Positions 17,679 to 25,356 of a stretch of DNA of 64,000 nt are shown one piece after another. The translations under genes were made by a program, and so were the position numbers. Below the pieces are notes generated by a model. That model saw only the letters and a program-made list of their open reading frames with translations. It was not told the DNA's origin and searched no databases. How positions within the stretch are numbered: the first letter of the stretch is position 1; each line of letters starts with the position of its first letter. The DNA comes from G001797105 sp964528155 (GTDB taxonomy: Bacteria; Chloroflexota; Anaerolineae; Anaerolineales; E44-bin32): assembly GCA_964528155.1 (NCBI GenBank), contig CAZGRL010000004.1, positions 1-64,000 of the forward strand, given 5' to 3'.

Positions 17679-18632
17679 TCATGGGGCAATCGTGATTACC
17701 GTCCCAACCCCGCAGGGGATGAACCCCGATCCAAACGCGGCCTCGAACTTTGCCGTGGCGTCCGCGCCCGTGCAATGGCAAGGAGCGACCTTCTCCACTC
17801 CAAGCGCTTTGAACCCATCGATCACCTCCTGCACCTCGGCCGGGCTCGCCCCTGCAAGATGGAAGCCGCCCATCACAAGGTGGACCATGCCCTGCTCTCC
17901 TGCCCGGCGGACGATCTGCGTCACCCCGGGGTGCGCGCAGCCGGTGAGCACAACCAGCCCCCGGGCGGTTTCCACGACCAGCGATTGTTCAATGACCTTG
18001 TCGCCCATCTCGCCTGTGCTGTAGATCCCCCGGAGAATCTCCTGCCGCCCGGCCACCTCCACCACGCGCGTTCGCCCGGCAAGACCAGCGATGAACTTCT
18101 CCGGGAAGGACTGAGGCAGATAGACGATCCAGTCGTCATTGAGCTTGAGCAGCGCGTCCAGACCCCCGACGTGATCGGAGTGGATGTGCGAAAGGACCAC
18201 AGCCTCGATCCGGCGTGGATCGATGCCAAGAGTCTCCATGTTCGCGAGCAGAATCCCGCCATCGCCGCCGGTGTCGAACAGGACCACCCCATGAGGGGTC
18301 TCAACCAGGCACGCGAAGCCCCACGCAGTCTGCAGGCGAGGGTCGTGCGGGTTGTTGTCGTATACAACCGTCAAGACCACACGCCCCTCGCGGGGAGCGG
18401 CCTCGGTTTCACTTCCCAGCCCCGGCGCTGCTCGGATCGGCTCTGGAGAACGAGTGACGACCGCGCCCTTCGTGGGAAACCTTGAGGGTTCTGCCATGAC
18501 AGTCTCTCCTGACGCGTCTGCCTCGCCTTCTCTGGACGGCAGAACGAAGCCCTCCATGACGTGCCCCAGACAGACCACCATCAGGCACATCAGGATCATG
18601 ATCAACAAGAACAAGCCTTGACGTCCTCGCAT
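17679..18632 (-). CDS. Metallo-beta-lactamase-fold hydrolase with N-terminal membrane anchor
   Basis: A 317-residue protein. Residues 5-27 (LFLLIMILMCLMVVCLGHVM) form a signal peptide or anchor, followed by a polar linker. The catalytic fold starts near residue 85: FDTGGDGG, SHIHSDHVGG (HxHxDH), GCAHPG, GFHLAG and PCHCTG supply a dinuclear metal site. It resembles dihydropterin-type MBL hydrolases that lie next to metal ABC transporters. The ATG at 18632 is 20 bases after the permease stop, so it belongs to the transport operon. Confidence 0.8.
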   Translation of the reverse strand: MRGRQGLFLLIMILMCLMVVCLGHVMEGFVLPSREGEADASGETVMAEPSRFPTKGAVVTRSPEPIRAAPGLGSETEAAPREGRVVLTVVYDNNPHDPRLQTAWGFACLVETPHGVVLFDTGGDGGILLANMETLGIDPRRIEAVVLSHIHSDHVGGLDALLKLNDDWIVYLPQSFPEKFIAGLAGRTRVVEVAGRQEILRGIYSTGEMGDKVIEQSLVVETARGLVVLTGCAHPGVTQIVRRAGEQGMVHLVMGGFHLAGASPAEVQEVIDGFKALGVEKVAPCHCTGADATAKFEAAFGSGFIPCGVGTVITIAP

Positions 18633-18652
18633 GTCTTGCCTCGCAATCGCCG

Positions 18653-19480
18653 CTAACCCGATCCCCTCTTCCGCCGTGCCCGACGTCGGGGAGATAGCCA
18701 GGCAGCTCCAAAGAAGGCCAGAGTCGCCAGAAGCACGATCGTCGCCCCGGAAGCGGTATTGAGTGCGTACGAAAGCAGCAGCCCGCCCACGGCACTTCCG
18801 ATCCCGATGCCCACGGCCAGGGCCATCATGTGCCGGAAGTCCTCCGTGAGCTGGGAGGCGGCTGCAGCCGGTGTCACGATCAGCGCCGAAACCAGCACGA
18901 TTCCTACCACTTTGATCGAGAGCACAACGGTGAGCGCGATCAGGCTGATCAACACGAAATACAACTTGCCCGCCGGGACGCCGGTGACCTCCGCCATTTC
19001 CGCATCGAAGGTGACGAACAGCAGTTCTTTGAACAGCAGGACGACGATGACGAGCACGAGTGCACCCAGGCCAAGGGTGATCTGTACGTCTTGCTCGCTC
19101 ACGGCCAGGATGCTGCCGAACAGGTATCCGAATAAATCCACCTGATAGCCCCGTATCAGGCCGATAAAGAGGATGCCCAATGCCATCGTCGAGGCGAAGA
19201 AAACACCGATGGCGGTATCTTCCCTGACCCGGGTCTTGCGTGACACCAGCCCGATGCTCCAGGCCGTTGCCAGGCAGAAGGCGACCGCCGTCAGGAGCGG
19301 GTCGACTCCGAGCAAGAAGCCCAAGGCTACCCCTCCGAAACTGGCATGGGCGATTCCCGCCCCGATGAACGCTAACCCCTTGAGCACGACGTACACCCCG
19401 ATGACCGCACATACCGCCCCAATCAGCGCACCGGCCATCAGAGCACGCTGCATGAAAACGTAGCCGAGGATCTCGGTCAT
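18653..19480 (-). CDS. Metal ABC transporter permease (ZnuB/MntB family)
   Basis: A 275-residue membrane protein with about eight helices; characteristic stretches are AHASFGGVALGFLLGVDPLL and the conserved GIVLVSALIVTPAAAA. It forms the channel for zinc or manganese with the ATPase encoded just before it, overlapping by four bases (ATGA at 19477-19480). An arginine/lysine-rich tail faces the cytoplasm. Stop is TAG. Confidence 0.9.
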   Translation of the reverse strand: MTEILGYVFMQRALMAGALIGAVCAVIGVYVVLKGLAFIGAGIAHASFGGVALGFLLGVDPLLTAVAFCLATAWSIGLVSRKTRVREDTAIGVFFASTMALGILFIGLIRGYQVDLFGYLFGSILAVSEQDVQITLGLGALVLVIVVLLFKELLFVTFDAEMAEVTGVPAGKLYFVLISLIALTVVLSIKVVGIVLVSALIVTPAAAASQLTEDFRHMMALAVGIGIGSAVGGLLLSYALNTASGATIVLLATLAFFGAAWLSPRRRARRKRGSG

Positions 19481-20262
19481 TGGTCTTTCTCCACGACGAG
19501 ATGCGGCACGCGCCCATGGTGGAAGAACATCGCATCGCAGCCATACATCTGGGCTAGTTCCTCGGAGCCCAGCACTTCCTCCGGCAGACCGTGCGCCACC
19601 AGCCGACGGTTCAGGCACGCCACGCCGTCTACGTAGGAGGCGACCACGCCCACATCGTGGGACACGACGATAATCGTCATGCCGGACTGGTGCAGCTGGC
19701 GTAGGAGCTCGTAGAAGCTCTCGCCTGCCGCTGGATCGACGCCGGTCGTCGGCTCGTCCAGCAGCAGCAAGTCGGGCTCGTTGGCCAGCGATCGGGCGAG
19801 GAAGACACGCTGCCGTTGGCCACCCGACAGCCGTGCGATGGGACGACCGGCCAGATCGGCGATGCCGACGCGCTCCATTGCCCGATCGGCCGCGGCCCGA
19901 TCCTCGAGCGAAGGCCTATGGAGCAGACCGATGCGCCCATAGCGACCCATCAGCACCGCCTCGTCTGCGCGCACCGGGAAGTTCAAGTCCATCGACAGCA
20001 CCTGCGGCACATAGCCGATGCGGCTCCGCTCGCCTTCGAGCTCCCATGGCTGTTTGCCGAACACGCGCACCGTTCCGGCGTTCGGACGCACCAGCCCCAA
20101 GATGACCCTGAGGAGGGTGGTCTTTCCCGCGCCGTTCGGGCCAAGGATCGCCAGAAAGCTTCCCGGTGGCACGGTCAGACTTACCTCGTCCAGCACCAGC
20201 ACGTCCTGGAAGGCCACCGTGACGCGATCCAGTTGAACGATGGGGGAAGTGCGGTCAGTCAT
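19477..20262 (-). CDS. Metal ABC transporter ATP-binding protein (ZnuC/MntA family)
   Basis: A 261-residue ABC ATPase with Walker A GPNGAGKTT, signature LSGGQRQRVFLAR, Walker B LLLLDEPTTGVDP and switch histidine in VSHDVG. It energises uptake of zinc or manganese. Lies 25 bases after the binding protein gene and overlaps the permease gene. Confidence 0.92.
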   Translation of the reverse strand: MTDRTSPIVQLDRVTVAFQDVLVLDEVSLTVPPGSFLAILGPNGAGKTTLLRVILGLVRPNAGTVRVFGKQPWELEGERSRIGYVPQVLSMDLNFPVRADEAVLMGRYGRIGLLHRPSLEDRAAADRAMERVGIADLAGRPIARLSGGQRQRVFLARSLANEPDLLLLDEPTTGVDPAAGESFYELLRQLHQSGMTIIVVSHDVGVVASYVDGVACLNRRLVAHGLPEEVLGSEELAQMYGCDAMFFHHGRVPHLVVEKDQ

Positions 20263-20287
20263 CTCAACCTCGCCATTCGGCAGCCGG

Positions 20288-21178
20288 TCATTGCAGCGCC
20301 CTACCCATTTCAGCCAGGTTGTATCGCATCAAGTCCGGATATTCGAAGTCCGGCGGCAAGCCCAGCGGATTCAGGAACAGTACCTGGGCGCCGCTTTCCT
20401 CAGCAATCACTTCGGCCGCCTTCGATGAGAACTGCGGCTCGGCGAAGATTGCCCGTGCTCCAATTCGCCTGGCCGTCTCAACAATCGCCGCGATATCCTG
20501 CGGAGAAGGTTCCTGGCCCGGCCTGCTCTCCACCACGGCCACTTGTTCCAGACCGTAGTCCCGTGCGAAGTACACCCATGCCGCATGGAAAGCAATGAAC
20601 TCGCGGCTGGAGAAAGCGGCGACTGCCTGGCGGATTTCCCGATCGAGCACCTGCAATTCGGCGATGTACTCGTCGGCGTTGGCCCGATAGGCATCCGCGC
20701 CCGCCGGGTCGGCCTCGAGCAGCGCATCGCGGATCGCCTCTACTTGATGGATCGCATTCAAGGGGCTGAGCCACACGTGCGGATTTCCGCTCGACTCACG
20801 CACGTCGTCGGCGAGGATGTCCAAGCCGTCAGACGTGGTCACCACAATCAGGTCGGGGTTATCGGCGGCGGAGATCATTTCATCCGCCCAGTACTCCAGA
20901 CCGATCCCGTTCAGCACCAGCACGCGTCCTTGACTGACCGCCCGCAATTGGGCCGGGGTGAGCTCATAAGTATGCGGGCTGGCGCCGGGCGGGACGAGCG
21001 TCTCCACCCTGACACGATCCCTGCCCACCTGCCGGGCGAAATCGGCCAGCGGCAGGATACTGGCGACAACAGGCAACCGGCTATCCGTTTCCGCCGGAGT
21101 CAGCGGAGTGGCACAAGCTGAGAGAGCCGTAAGTACCAGTACGACCAACTTGGTTTGGCAATAGAGATGGGTGGACAT
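20288..21178 (-). CDS. Metal ABC transporter substrate-binding lipoprotein (ZnuA/TroA family)
   Basis: A 296-residue lipoprotein: signal with lipobox LSAC (cysteine 22), then the cluster A-I fold. Likely metal ligands are the histidines in GASPHTYELT, GNPHVWLSP and IAFHAAWVY and an acidic residue in FAEPQFS, which fits zinc or manganese. The charge-rich histidine loop of zinc-specific ZnuA is absent, so the metal is not decided. The ATG at 21178 is preferred over a 31-residue upstream extension because it places the signal peptide at the start. Confidence 0.88.
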   Translation of the reverse strand: MSTHLYCQTKLVVLVLTALSACATPLTPAETDSRLPVVASILPLADFARQVGRDRVRVETLVPPGASPHTYELTPAQLRAVSQGRVLVLNGIGLEYWADEMISAADNPDLIVVTTSDGLDILADDVRESSGNPHVWLSPLNAIHQVEAIRDALLEADPAGADAYRANADEYIAELQVLDREIRQAVAAFSSREFIAFHAAWVYFARDYGLEQVAVVESRPGQEPSPQDIAAIVETARRIGARAIFAEPQFSSKAAEVIAEESGAQVLFLNPLGLPPDFEYPDLMRYNLAEMGRALQ

Positions 21179-21182
21179 TGGG

Positions 21183-21659
21183 TCATTTCCCCGGCGCCAT
21201 GTGTTCCGGCATCTGCACAGCCACGACTTCGCCCTGCGCGCAGACCTGTCCCTCTGCGAACACGGTTGCACTCACGACTACCTTCTTTCCTTTAATCTCC
21301 GTCACCCGGCCGCGAACCTCCAGTGGCACGCCCAACGGCGTGGGGCGCACGTAATCGACATGCAAGGATGCGGTGACGAAGCGCAACGCCGGTTCGCTGC
21401 CCATCTCCCGGCCCACCGCGCGATAGGCGGCCGCGGCTGCGGTGCCTGTCGCGTGGCAGTCCATCAGCGAAGCGATCAGGCCGCCATAGACGTAACCGGG
21501 AATCGCAATGTGGTACGGCCTGGGGAGGAAGGTGGCGACCGTCTCATCGCCATCCCAGTAGCTCTTGATTTGCAGGCCATGCTGATTGAGCCGGCCACAG
21601 CCGTAGCAATAACTCAGTTCGTCTGGATACAGGTCCTGGAATGCCTTCTGATCCATCAT
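21183..21659 (-). CDS. PaaI-type hotdog thioesterase
   Basis: A 158-residue acyl-CoA thioesterase-like protein. N-terminal CYGCGRLNQHGLQIKSYWDG is the usual PaaI lead-in with a CxxC; the catalytic segment is YVYGGLIASLMDCHATGTA. Substrate unknown. ATG codons at 21659 and 21656 are both possible; AGGGG lies upstream. It ends four bases before the binding protein gene starts, so it is the first-listed companion of the metal transporter array. A second member of the family is at 46277-46759. Confidence 0.85.
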   Translation of the reverse strand: MMDQKAFQDLYPDELSYCYGCGRLNQHGLQIKSYWDGDETVATFLPRPYHIAIPGYVYGGLIASLMDCHATGTAAAAAYRAVGREMGSEPALRFVTASLHVDYVRPTPLGVPLEVRGRVTEIKGKKVVVSATVFAEGQVCAQGEVVAVQMPEHMAPGK

Positions 21660-21720
21660 CACCCCTGTGAATGAGACAGGACAGTTGCCCGACAAGAGGA
21701 ACCTTCTGACATTCTCTCCA

Positions 21721-22329
21721 TCATGGGTTGTTATCCTGGGGCGGCCAGGGACACGCGTTGGACAGTGTGATGACCATGACCATCTCCCCCTGGGTGGCGG
21801 CAGCCGCGAACGCATCGCGCAGCGCCGTCCACAGCGTCCCGTCGTCGCCTGCGATCAATGTGCTCATCGCGCCTGGTTCTACGTCCAGTCCGCGCGATCG
21901 CCAGATATCGATGGCGGACTCGATCGCGGGGGCAAGACGGTCCTGGCGCAAGGGATACAGGCTGACCTGAGCCGTCAAACCGGTTGACTCCCGCGGCAAC
22001 GGGACGCCGCACAGGAAGCGCAACGTGTCCGGGCCGGCGTTGACGACCTGGTGCTGCTCGCCTGGAAGCACGAGGGCGGTGTCGCCGGGTTCGAGCGGAT
22101 ACTCTTGCGTCTCCCCTCGAAGCCGGGCCTGACCGCTCAAGACATAGATCTCATGCTCATACGGATGGGTGTGATACGGCGAGGATGCGCTGGGCTGCAC
22201 CTCAAACAGGCGCAACGCAAAGGTCGGCGCGCCATCCTTCGTCGCCCACAGCCAGCGGATCGTCACGCCCGGTACGCCATCCACCGGCTCGGCCGGAACG
22301 GTCATGGCTCTTCTGACTTCCATCATCAT
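21721..22329 (-). CDS. Cupin - YkoF/MTH1187-like fusion protein
   Basis: A 202-residue fusion. Residues 25-115 form a cupin barrel (SSPYHTHPYEHEIYVLSG, ending LPGEQHQVVNAG) with histidines that bind a metal. Residues 120-200 (VSLYPLRQDRLAPAI, GLDVEPGAMSTLIAGD, MVITLSNACP) match the YkoF/MTH1187 thiamine- or HMP-binding fold. The pair suggests sensing or handling of a thiamine-related ligand. AGGAGG precedes the start, which overlaps the methyltransferase stop by four bases. Confidence 0.8.
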   Translation of the reverse strand: MMMEVRRAMTVPAEPVDGVPGVTIRWLWATKDGAPTFALRLFEVQPSASSPYHTHPYEHEIYVLSGQARLRGETQEYPLEPGDTALVLPGEQHQVVNAGPDTLRFLCGVPLPRESTGLTAQVSLYPLRQDRLAPAIESAIDIWRSRGLDVEPGAMSTLIAGDDGTLWTALRDAFAAAATQGEMVMVITLSNACPWPPQDNNP

Positions 22330-22982
22330 TTGTCCTCCTGCTCTGCCAGTCTCACACGCATCCCGATGAACGCGCCGATCGGCAAACGAGAAATACGGCG
22401 GTCCCAGAAACGCGGCAGGAGAGTGGTCCGCCAGGTGATCACGCCTGCCTGGGCGCCCAATGCCCGGCGCACCTCATTCGCCAGCTCGGGCGGCGAGTAG
22501 AAGTGCGCCAGCCGCCATAGCGGAAGTGCCGATCGCTTGCGTTGCCAGGCCAGCGGGCTCCAGCGGTTCAGTACGCCCAACACGATCCCGTGTCGCGCGA
22601 CCCGTGCCGCTTCACGCAGAGCGCGGGTCGGGCTGGGAAGGAACTCCAACGTCGTAATCAGGAGCGCCACGTCGAACGCGCCGGCAGGGAAAGGCAAGGC
22701 GATCGCATCCGCACGAACGAACGATGTTCCGTTCCGCCTGGCCGCCTCGGCCAGCATCGGTGCGGAGATGTCCAGGCCGACGACGTGCCAGTGCATCCCT
22801 CTCAGCCAGCGAGCGAAATGCCCCGTGCCGACGCCGATCTCCAGTGCTGTGCGCGCACCGGGGAAGCCGCCCAGCGATTCGCCAAGCAAACCACGCTCGA
22901 GCTGATCGGCGGCGCGGCCTTCGATCTCGTACCAGGCCTCGTAGCCGGCGGCTATCTCTGGATCAGCGAAGGGGTCTTCCAT
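22326..22982 (-). CDS. Class I SAM-dependent methyltransferase
   Basis: A 218-residue methyltransferase with EIGVGTGHF, GLDISAPM and ADAIALPFPAGAFDVAL, paralogous to the protein at 8904-9552. It starts with MEDPFADPEIAAGYEAWYE, matching the paralogue's start, which fixes the ATG at 22982. Substrate unknown. Its start overlaps the end of a 64-residue gene by 20 bases. Confidence 0.85.
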   Translation of the reverse strand: MEDPFADPEIAAGYEAWYEIEGRAADQLERGLLGESLGGFPGARTALEIGVGTGHFARWLRGMHWHVVGLDISAPMLAEAARRNGTSFVRADAIALPFPAGAFDVALLITTLEFLPSPTRALREAARVARHGIVLGVLNRWSPLAWQRKRSALPLWRLAHFYSPPELANEVRRALGAQAGVITWRTTLLPRFWDRRISRLPIGAFIGMRVRLAEQEDK

Positions 22983-23157
22983 TCGCCTCCATCCGCGCCG
23001 TGGAAAAGCCAAGTTCGCTGAAGCCAGGATGACCCGGGAAAAGCGCCGCCAGGTCTTCCAGGCGGACACGCAGCCGGAGCCCCAACGCCAGCGGTGTCAA
23101 CACATCACAGGCGTGTGCGCCTACGGCGCTGGCCCCGATGATGGCGACGTGGGTCAT
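22963..23157 (-). CDS. Orphan 64-residue protein like the dimerisation end of a disulfide oxidoreductase
   Basis: The sequence VAIIGASAVGAHACDVLTPL, then LRVRLEDLAALFPGHPGFSE resembles the last part of pyridine-nucleotide disulfide oxidoreductases, where a GxHAxE helix is followed by VxDLAxxxxxHPTxSE. The FAD and NAD domains are missing and no trace of them lies upstream. AGGAG lies 12 bases before the ATG at 23157. Either a remnant kept by translational coupling or a free-standing mini-domain. Confidence 0.55.
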   Translation of the reverse strand: MTHVAIIGASAVGAHACDVLTPLALGLRLRVRLEDLAALFPGHPGFSELGFSTARMEANGRPLR

Positions 23158-23200
23158 GATCGCTTGGCTCCTTTGCTCTGACGCAGCTCCGCGATCTCGC

Positions 23201-23620
23201 CTACCCTGAATGGAACTCCCGCAGCCGCGGCACTGGGCCGCCAAGGTTCTCCAACGCGCCGGGGAGCGCCGCATTCACGCGCTGCATCGCCTCGGAAGCA
23301 GCCAGAATCTCGTCGGCCGCCTCGCCAGCCTGCTGGGCCCGACGGCGGAACTCTTCGGCGTGTTCGGCATTGTGCTCCATCCAATGGGGGATCAACACCC
23401 GCAGTTTCTCCACCTCGCTTGTAACGGCTTCCTGTTTGCCCACTTCAAGGGACTCCAGGATCACACGGTGCTTGTTCAGATCCATCCGACGAAGGGTGGC
23501 CGGCACCACGCGCGCAGGCTCGAACAAGGCGCTCAGGCGGACGCCCTCAGGGATATTCTCTACCAACAAGACATCGCGCATGATCTCTTCGCCATTCAGA
23601 TACACTGTCGCCTGACACAT
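23201..23620 (-). CDS. CooT-like nickel-binding domain with extra C-terminal helical domain
   Basis: A 139-residue protein. Residues 1-57 (MCQATVYLNGEEIMRDVLLV, then VVPATLRRMDLNKHRVILE) match CooT, the small protein that binds nickel through its N-terminal Cys2 for CO dehydrogenase. The rest (LRVLIPHWMEHNAEHAEEFR and a helical tail) is a separate domain with a WxEHNxEHxEEF motif that could bind metal. It fits the CooC-like gene and CODH remnant elsewhere in this window. Confidence 0.75.
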   Translation of the reverse strand: MCQATVYLNGEEIMRDVLLVENIPEGVRLSALFEPARVVPATLRRMDLNKHRVILESLEVGKQEAVTSEVEKLRVLIPHWMEHNAEHAEEFRRRAQQAGEAADEILAASEAMQRVNAALPGALENLGGPVPRLREFHSG

Positions 23621-23750
23621 CTCAACCCTCCGGTCCTATGGGCTTCCGTCGGCCCGGCCGCGAGCGGGCGTCAGCGCTGCAGCGTGATGGCCGCGCTACC
23701 CCGCTGCACGGACCGCTGCTGCGCCACAGCCCTCCTGGTTGTTGGGCCGG

Positions 23751-23899
23751 CTACAGCCCTTTGAGCAGGCGGCGCAGTTCGCGCGCGTGCCCGGCCTCGT
23801 CGGCGGCCAGGTCCTCATTGATCCGCATCATCTCGATTGTTTTCTAAGCACTGCAGCGGACACTCGCCTGTGAAGGACGTCGAACGAGAACTTCGACAT
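23751..23899 (-). CDS. Small 49-residue protein (frameshifted in this assembly)
   Basis: ATG at 23899 follows GGAGGCGGCC, a strong ribosome binding site that starts in the stop of the preceding gene. The frame reads MSKFSFDVLHRRVSAAVLR, then breaks at AAAA (23840-23843); one more A gives KTIEMMRINEDLAADEAG and HARELRRLLKGL to TAG. The product would be a helical 49-residue protein with charge pattern like a coiled coil. Family unknown to me. Confidence 0.55.
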
Positions 23900-23908
23900 G
23901 GCCGCCTC

Positions 23909-24934
23909 CTACTTCGCCGACGGTCCGCTCATCCCCACGCCGGCCACCGACATTCCGCAGGCGGGGCAGCGGCCATCTTTCACATGGTTCTCGGCAATTC
24001 GGTAGCCACGCCGCCGGATCAGCAACCGGCGACAGTGGTGGCAGAGCGTGTCGCTCTCATCGGCCACGTTGCCCAGGTAGACGTAGTGCAATCCCTCCGC
24101 CAGCCCGATCTCCCGCGCCTGCTGGAGGCTCTCAATCGGTGTGGGCGGCCGGTCGGTCATCTTGTAGCTGGGGAAGAAGCGGCTGATGTGCCAGGGTGTG
24201 TCAACCCCCAGGTCTTGCGCCACGAAACGGGCGGCGTCATGTAGTTCGGCGGGATCGTCGTTGATGCCGGGAATGACGAGCGTGGTGACCTCCAGCCAGA
24301 TGCCCAGCCGCTTCATGGTCTTCAGATTGTCTAGAATCGGCCGCAGGCCCGCTCCAACGTAGCGGTGGTAAGTCTTCTCACGGAAGGCCTTCAGGTCAAC
24401 ATTGGCGGCGTCCAGGTACGGATGGAAGGCCTCCAGCATCTCGCCGGTCATGTAACCGTTGGTCACGTAAATGTTGGCCAGGCCGGCAGCGCGGGCCAGA
24501 CGTGCGGTATCGTAGGCGTACTCGAAGAAGATGGTGGGCTCGGTGTAGGTGTAAGCGACGCTGCGGCTGCTGGTGCGCAGCGCGTCAGCGACGATTTCCT
24601 CCGGGGTGAGTTCACGACCGGCAATCAGGTGCTGCTGGCGCGGCATCTGGGAAATCTCCCAGTTCTGACACCACTGGCAGCGGAAGTTGCATCCTGGCGT
24701 GGCGATCGAGTAGGCCAGCGAACCCGGGTGGAAGTGATAGAGCGGCTTCTTCTCCACCGGATCCAGATGTTGCGCAGCGACGCGGCCGTAGACGAGCGTG
24801 TGCAGCACTCCGCCACGGTTCTCGCGCACCTGGCAGACGCCGCGCTTGCCATCTCCGATGACGCAGCGATGGGCGCACAGATTGCAGCGCACACGGTTGT
24901 GCGTCAGCTTCTCGTACAGCGCGGCTTCCTTCAT
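23909..24934 (-). CDS. amrS: AmmeMemoRadiSam system radical SAM enzyme
   Basis: A 341-residue radical SAM protein. It has an N-terminal cysteine module (CNLCAHRCVIGDGKRGVC), the cluster motif CNFRCQWC, YTYTEPTIFFEY, IPGINDDP and a C-terminal zinc-like pair CHHC...CPAC. This is the AmrS family, usually near AmmeMemoRadiSam proteins A and B, which I do not see here. Its reaction is not established. Stop is TAG. Confidence 0.85.
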   Translation of the reverse strand: MKEAALYEKLTHNRVRCNLCAHRCVIGDGKRGVCQVRENRGGVLHTLVYGRVAAQHLDPVEKKPLYHFHPGSLAYSIATPGCNFRCQWCQNWEISQMPRQQHLIAGRELTPEEIVADALRTSSRSVAYTYTEPTIFFEYAYDTARLARAAGLANIYVTNGYMTGEMLEAFHPYLDAANVDLKAFREKTYHRYVGAGLRPILDNLKTMKRLGIWLEVTTLVIPGINDDPAELHDAARFVAQDLGVDTPWHISRFFPSYKMTDRPPTPIESLQQAREIGLAEGLHYVYLGNVADESDTLCHHCRRLLIRRRGYRIAENHVKDGRCPACGMSVAGVGMSGPSAK

Positions 24935-24955
24935 TCGCTTCCCGTATACCTCGAG

Positions 24956-25342
24956 TCATGCCAGCTTGAGATCAAGAACCGGCGTGCCGTTGATCGCATC
25001 CAGGCCACGCACCCGGAGCACGTTCCCATTTACCGCCAGCAGGTCCACAACGGTGACACCGATCGGGTTCGGTCGCCGCGGGCTGCGCAAAGCAAAGACG
25101 CCTTGCACGGGGCGGCTCACGTCGCCGCGTGGATGCTGGCGCAAGGCATAAGCCTGAGCGCGATGAAAGTAGAAGATGACCATGATTGATTGGCCTGCCT
25201 CCAGGCCCTGCAAACCCTCGACAAGGGCCGGGTCGAGGACGATGCGCGATTCGGCGGCCCGTATCTGATCCGGCACCGTCGGATCGTCAAAACCGTTCTC
25301 AACGTACCCAATGGGTCGGAATGCCACCGACTCTTCCGACAC
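24956..25342 (-). CDS. TrmO-like tRNA methyltransferase
   Basis: A 128-residue protein of the TsaA/TrmO fold, which uses SAM to methylate N6-threonylcarbamoyladenosine at position 37 of tRNA. Signatures are PIGYVENGFDDP, IMVIFYFHRA, VFALRSPRRPNPIGVTVVDL and GLDAINGTPVLDLK. The GTG at 25342 follows GAGAGGG and gives the usual length; it overlaps the PLP gene by no bases, starting 15 before its end. Some family members act on other substrates, so tRNA is likely but not certain. Confidence 0.85.
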   Translation of the reverse strand: MSEESVAFRPIGYVENGFDDPTVPDQIRAAESRIVLDPALVEGLQGLEAGQSIMVIFYFHRAQAYALRQHPRGDVSRPVQGVFALRSPRRPNPIGVTVVDLLAVNGNVLRVRGLDAINGTPVLDLKLA

Positions 25343-25356
25343 AAGCCCTCTCCCGG

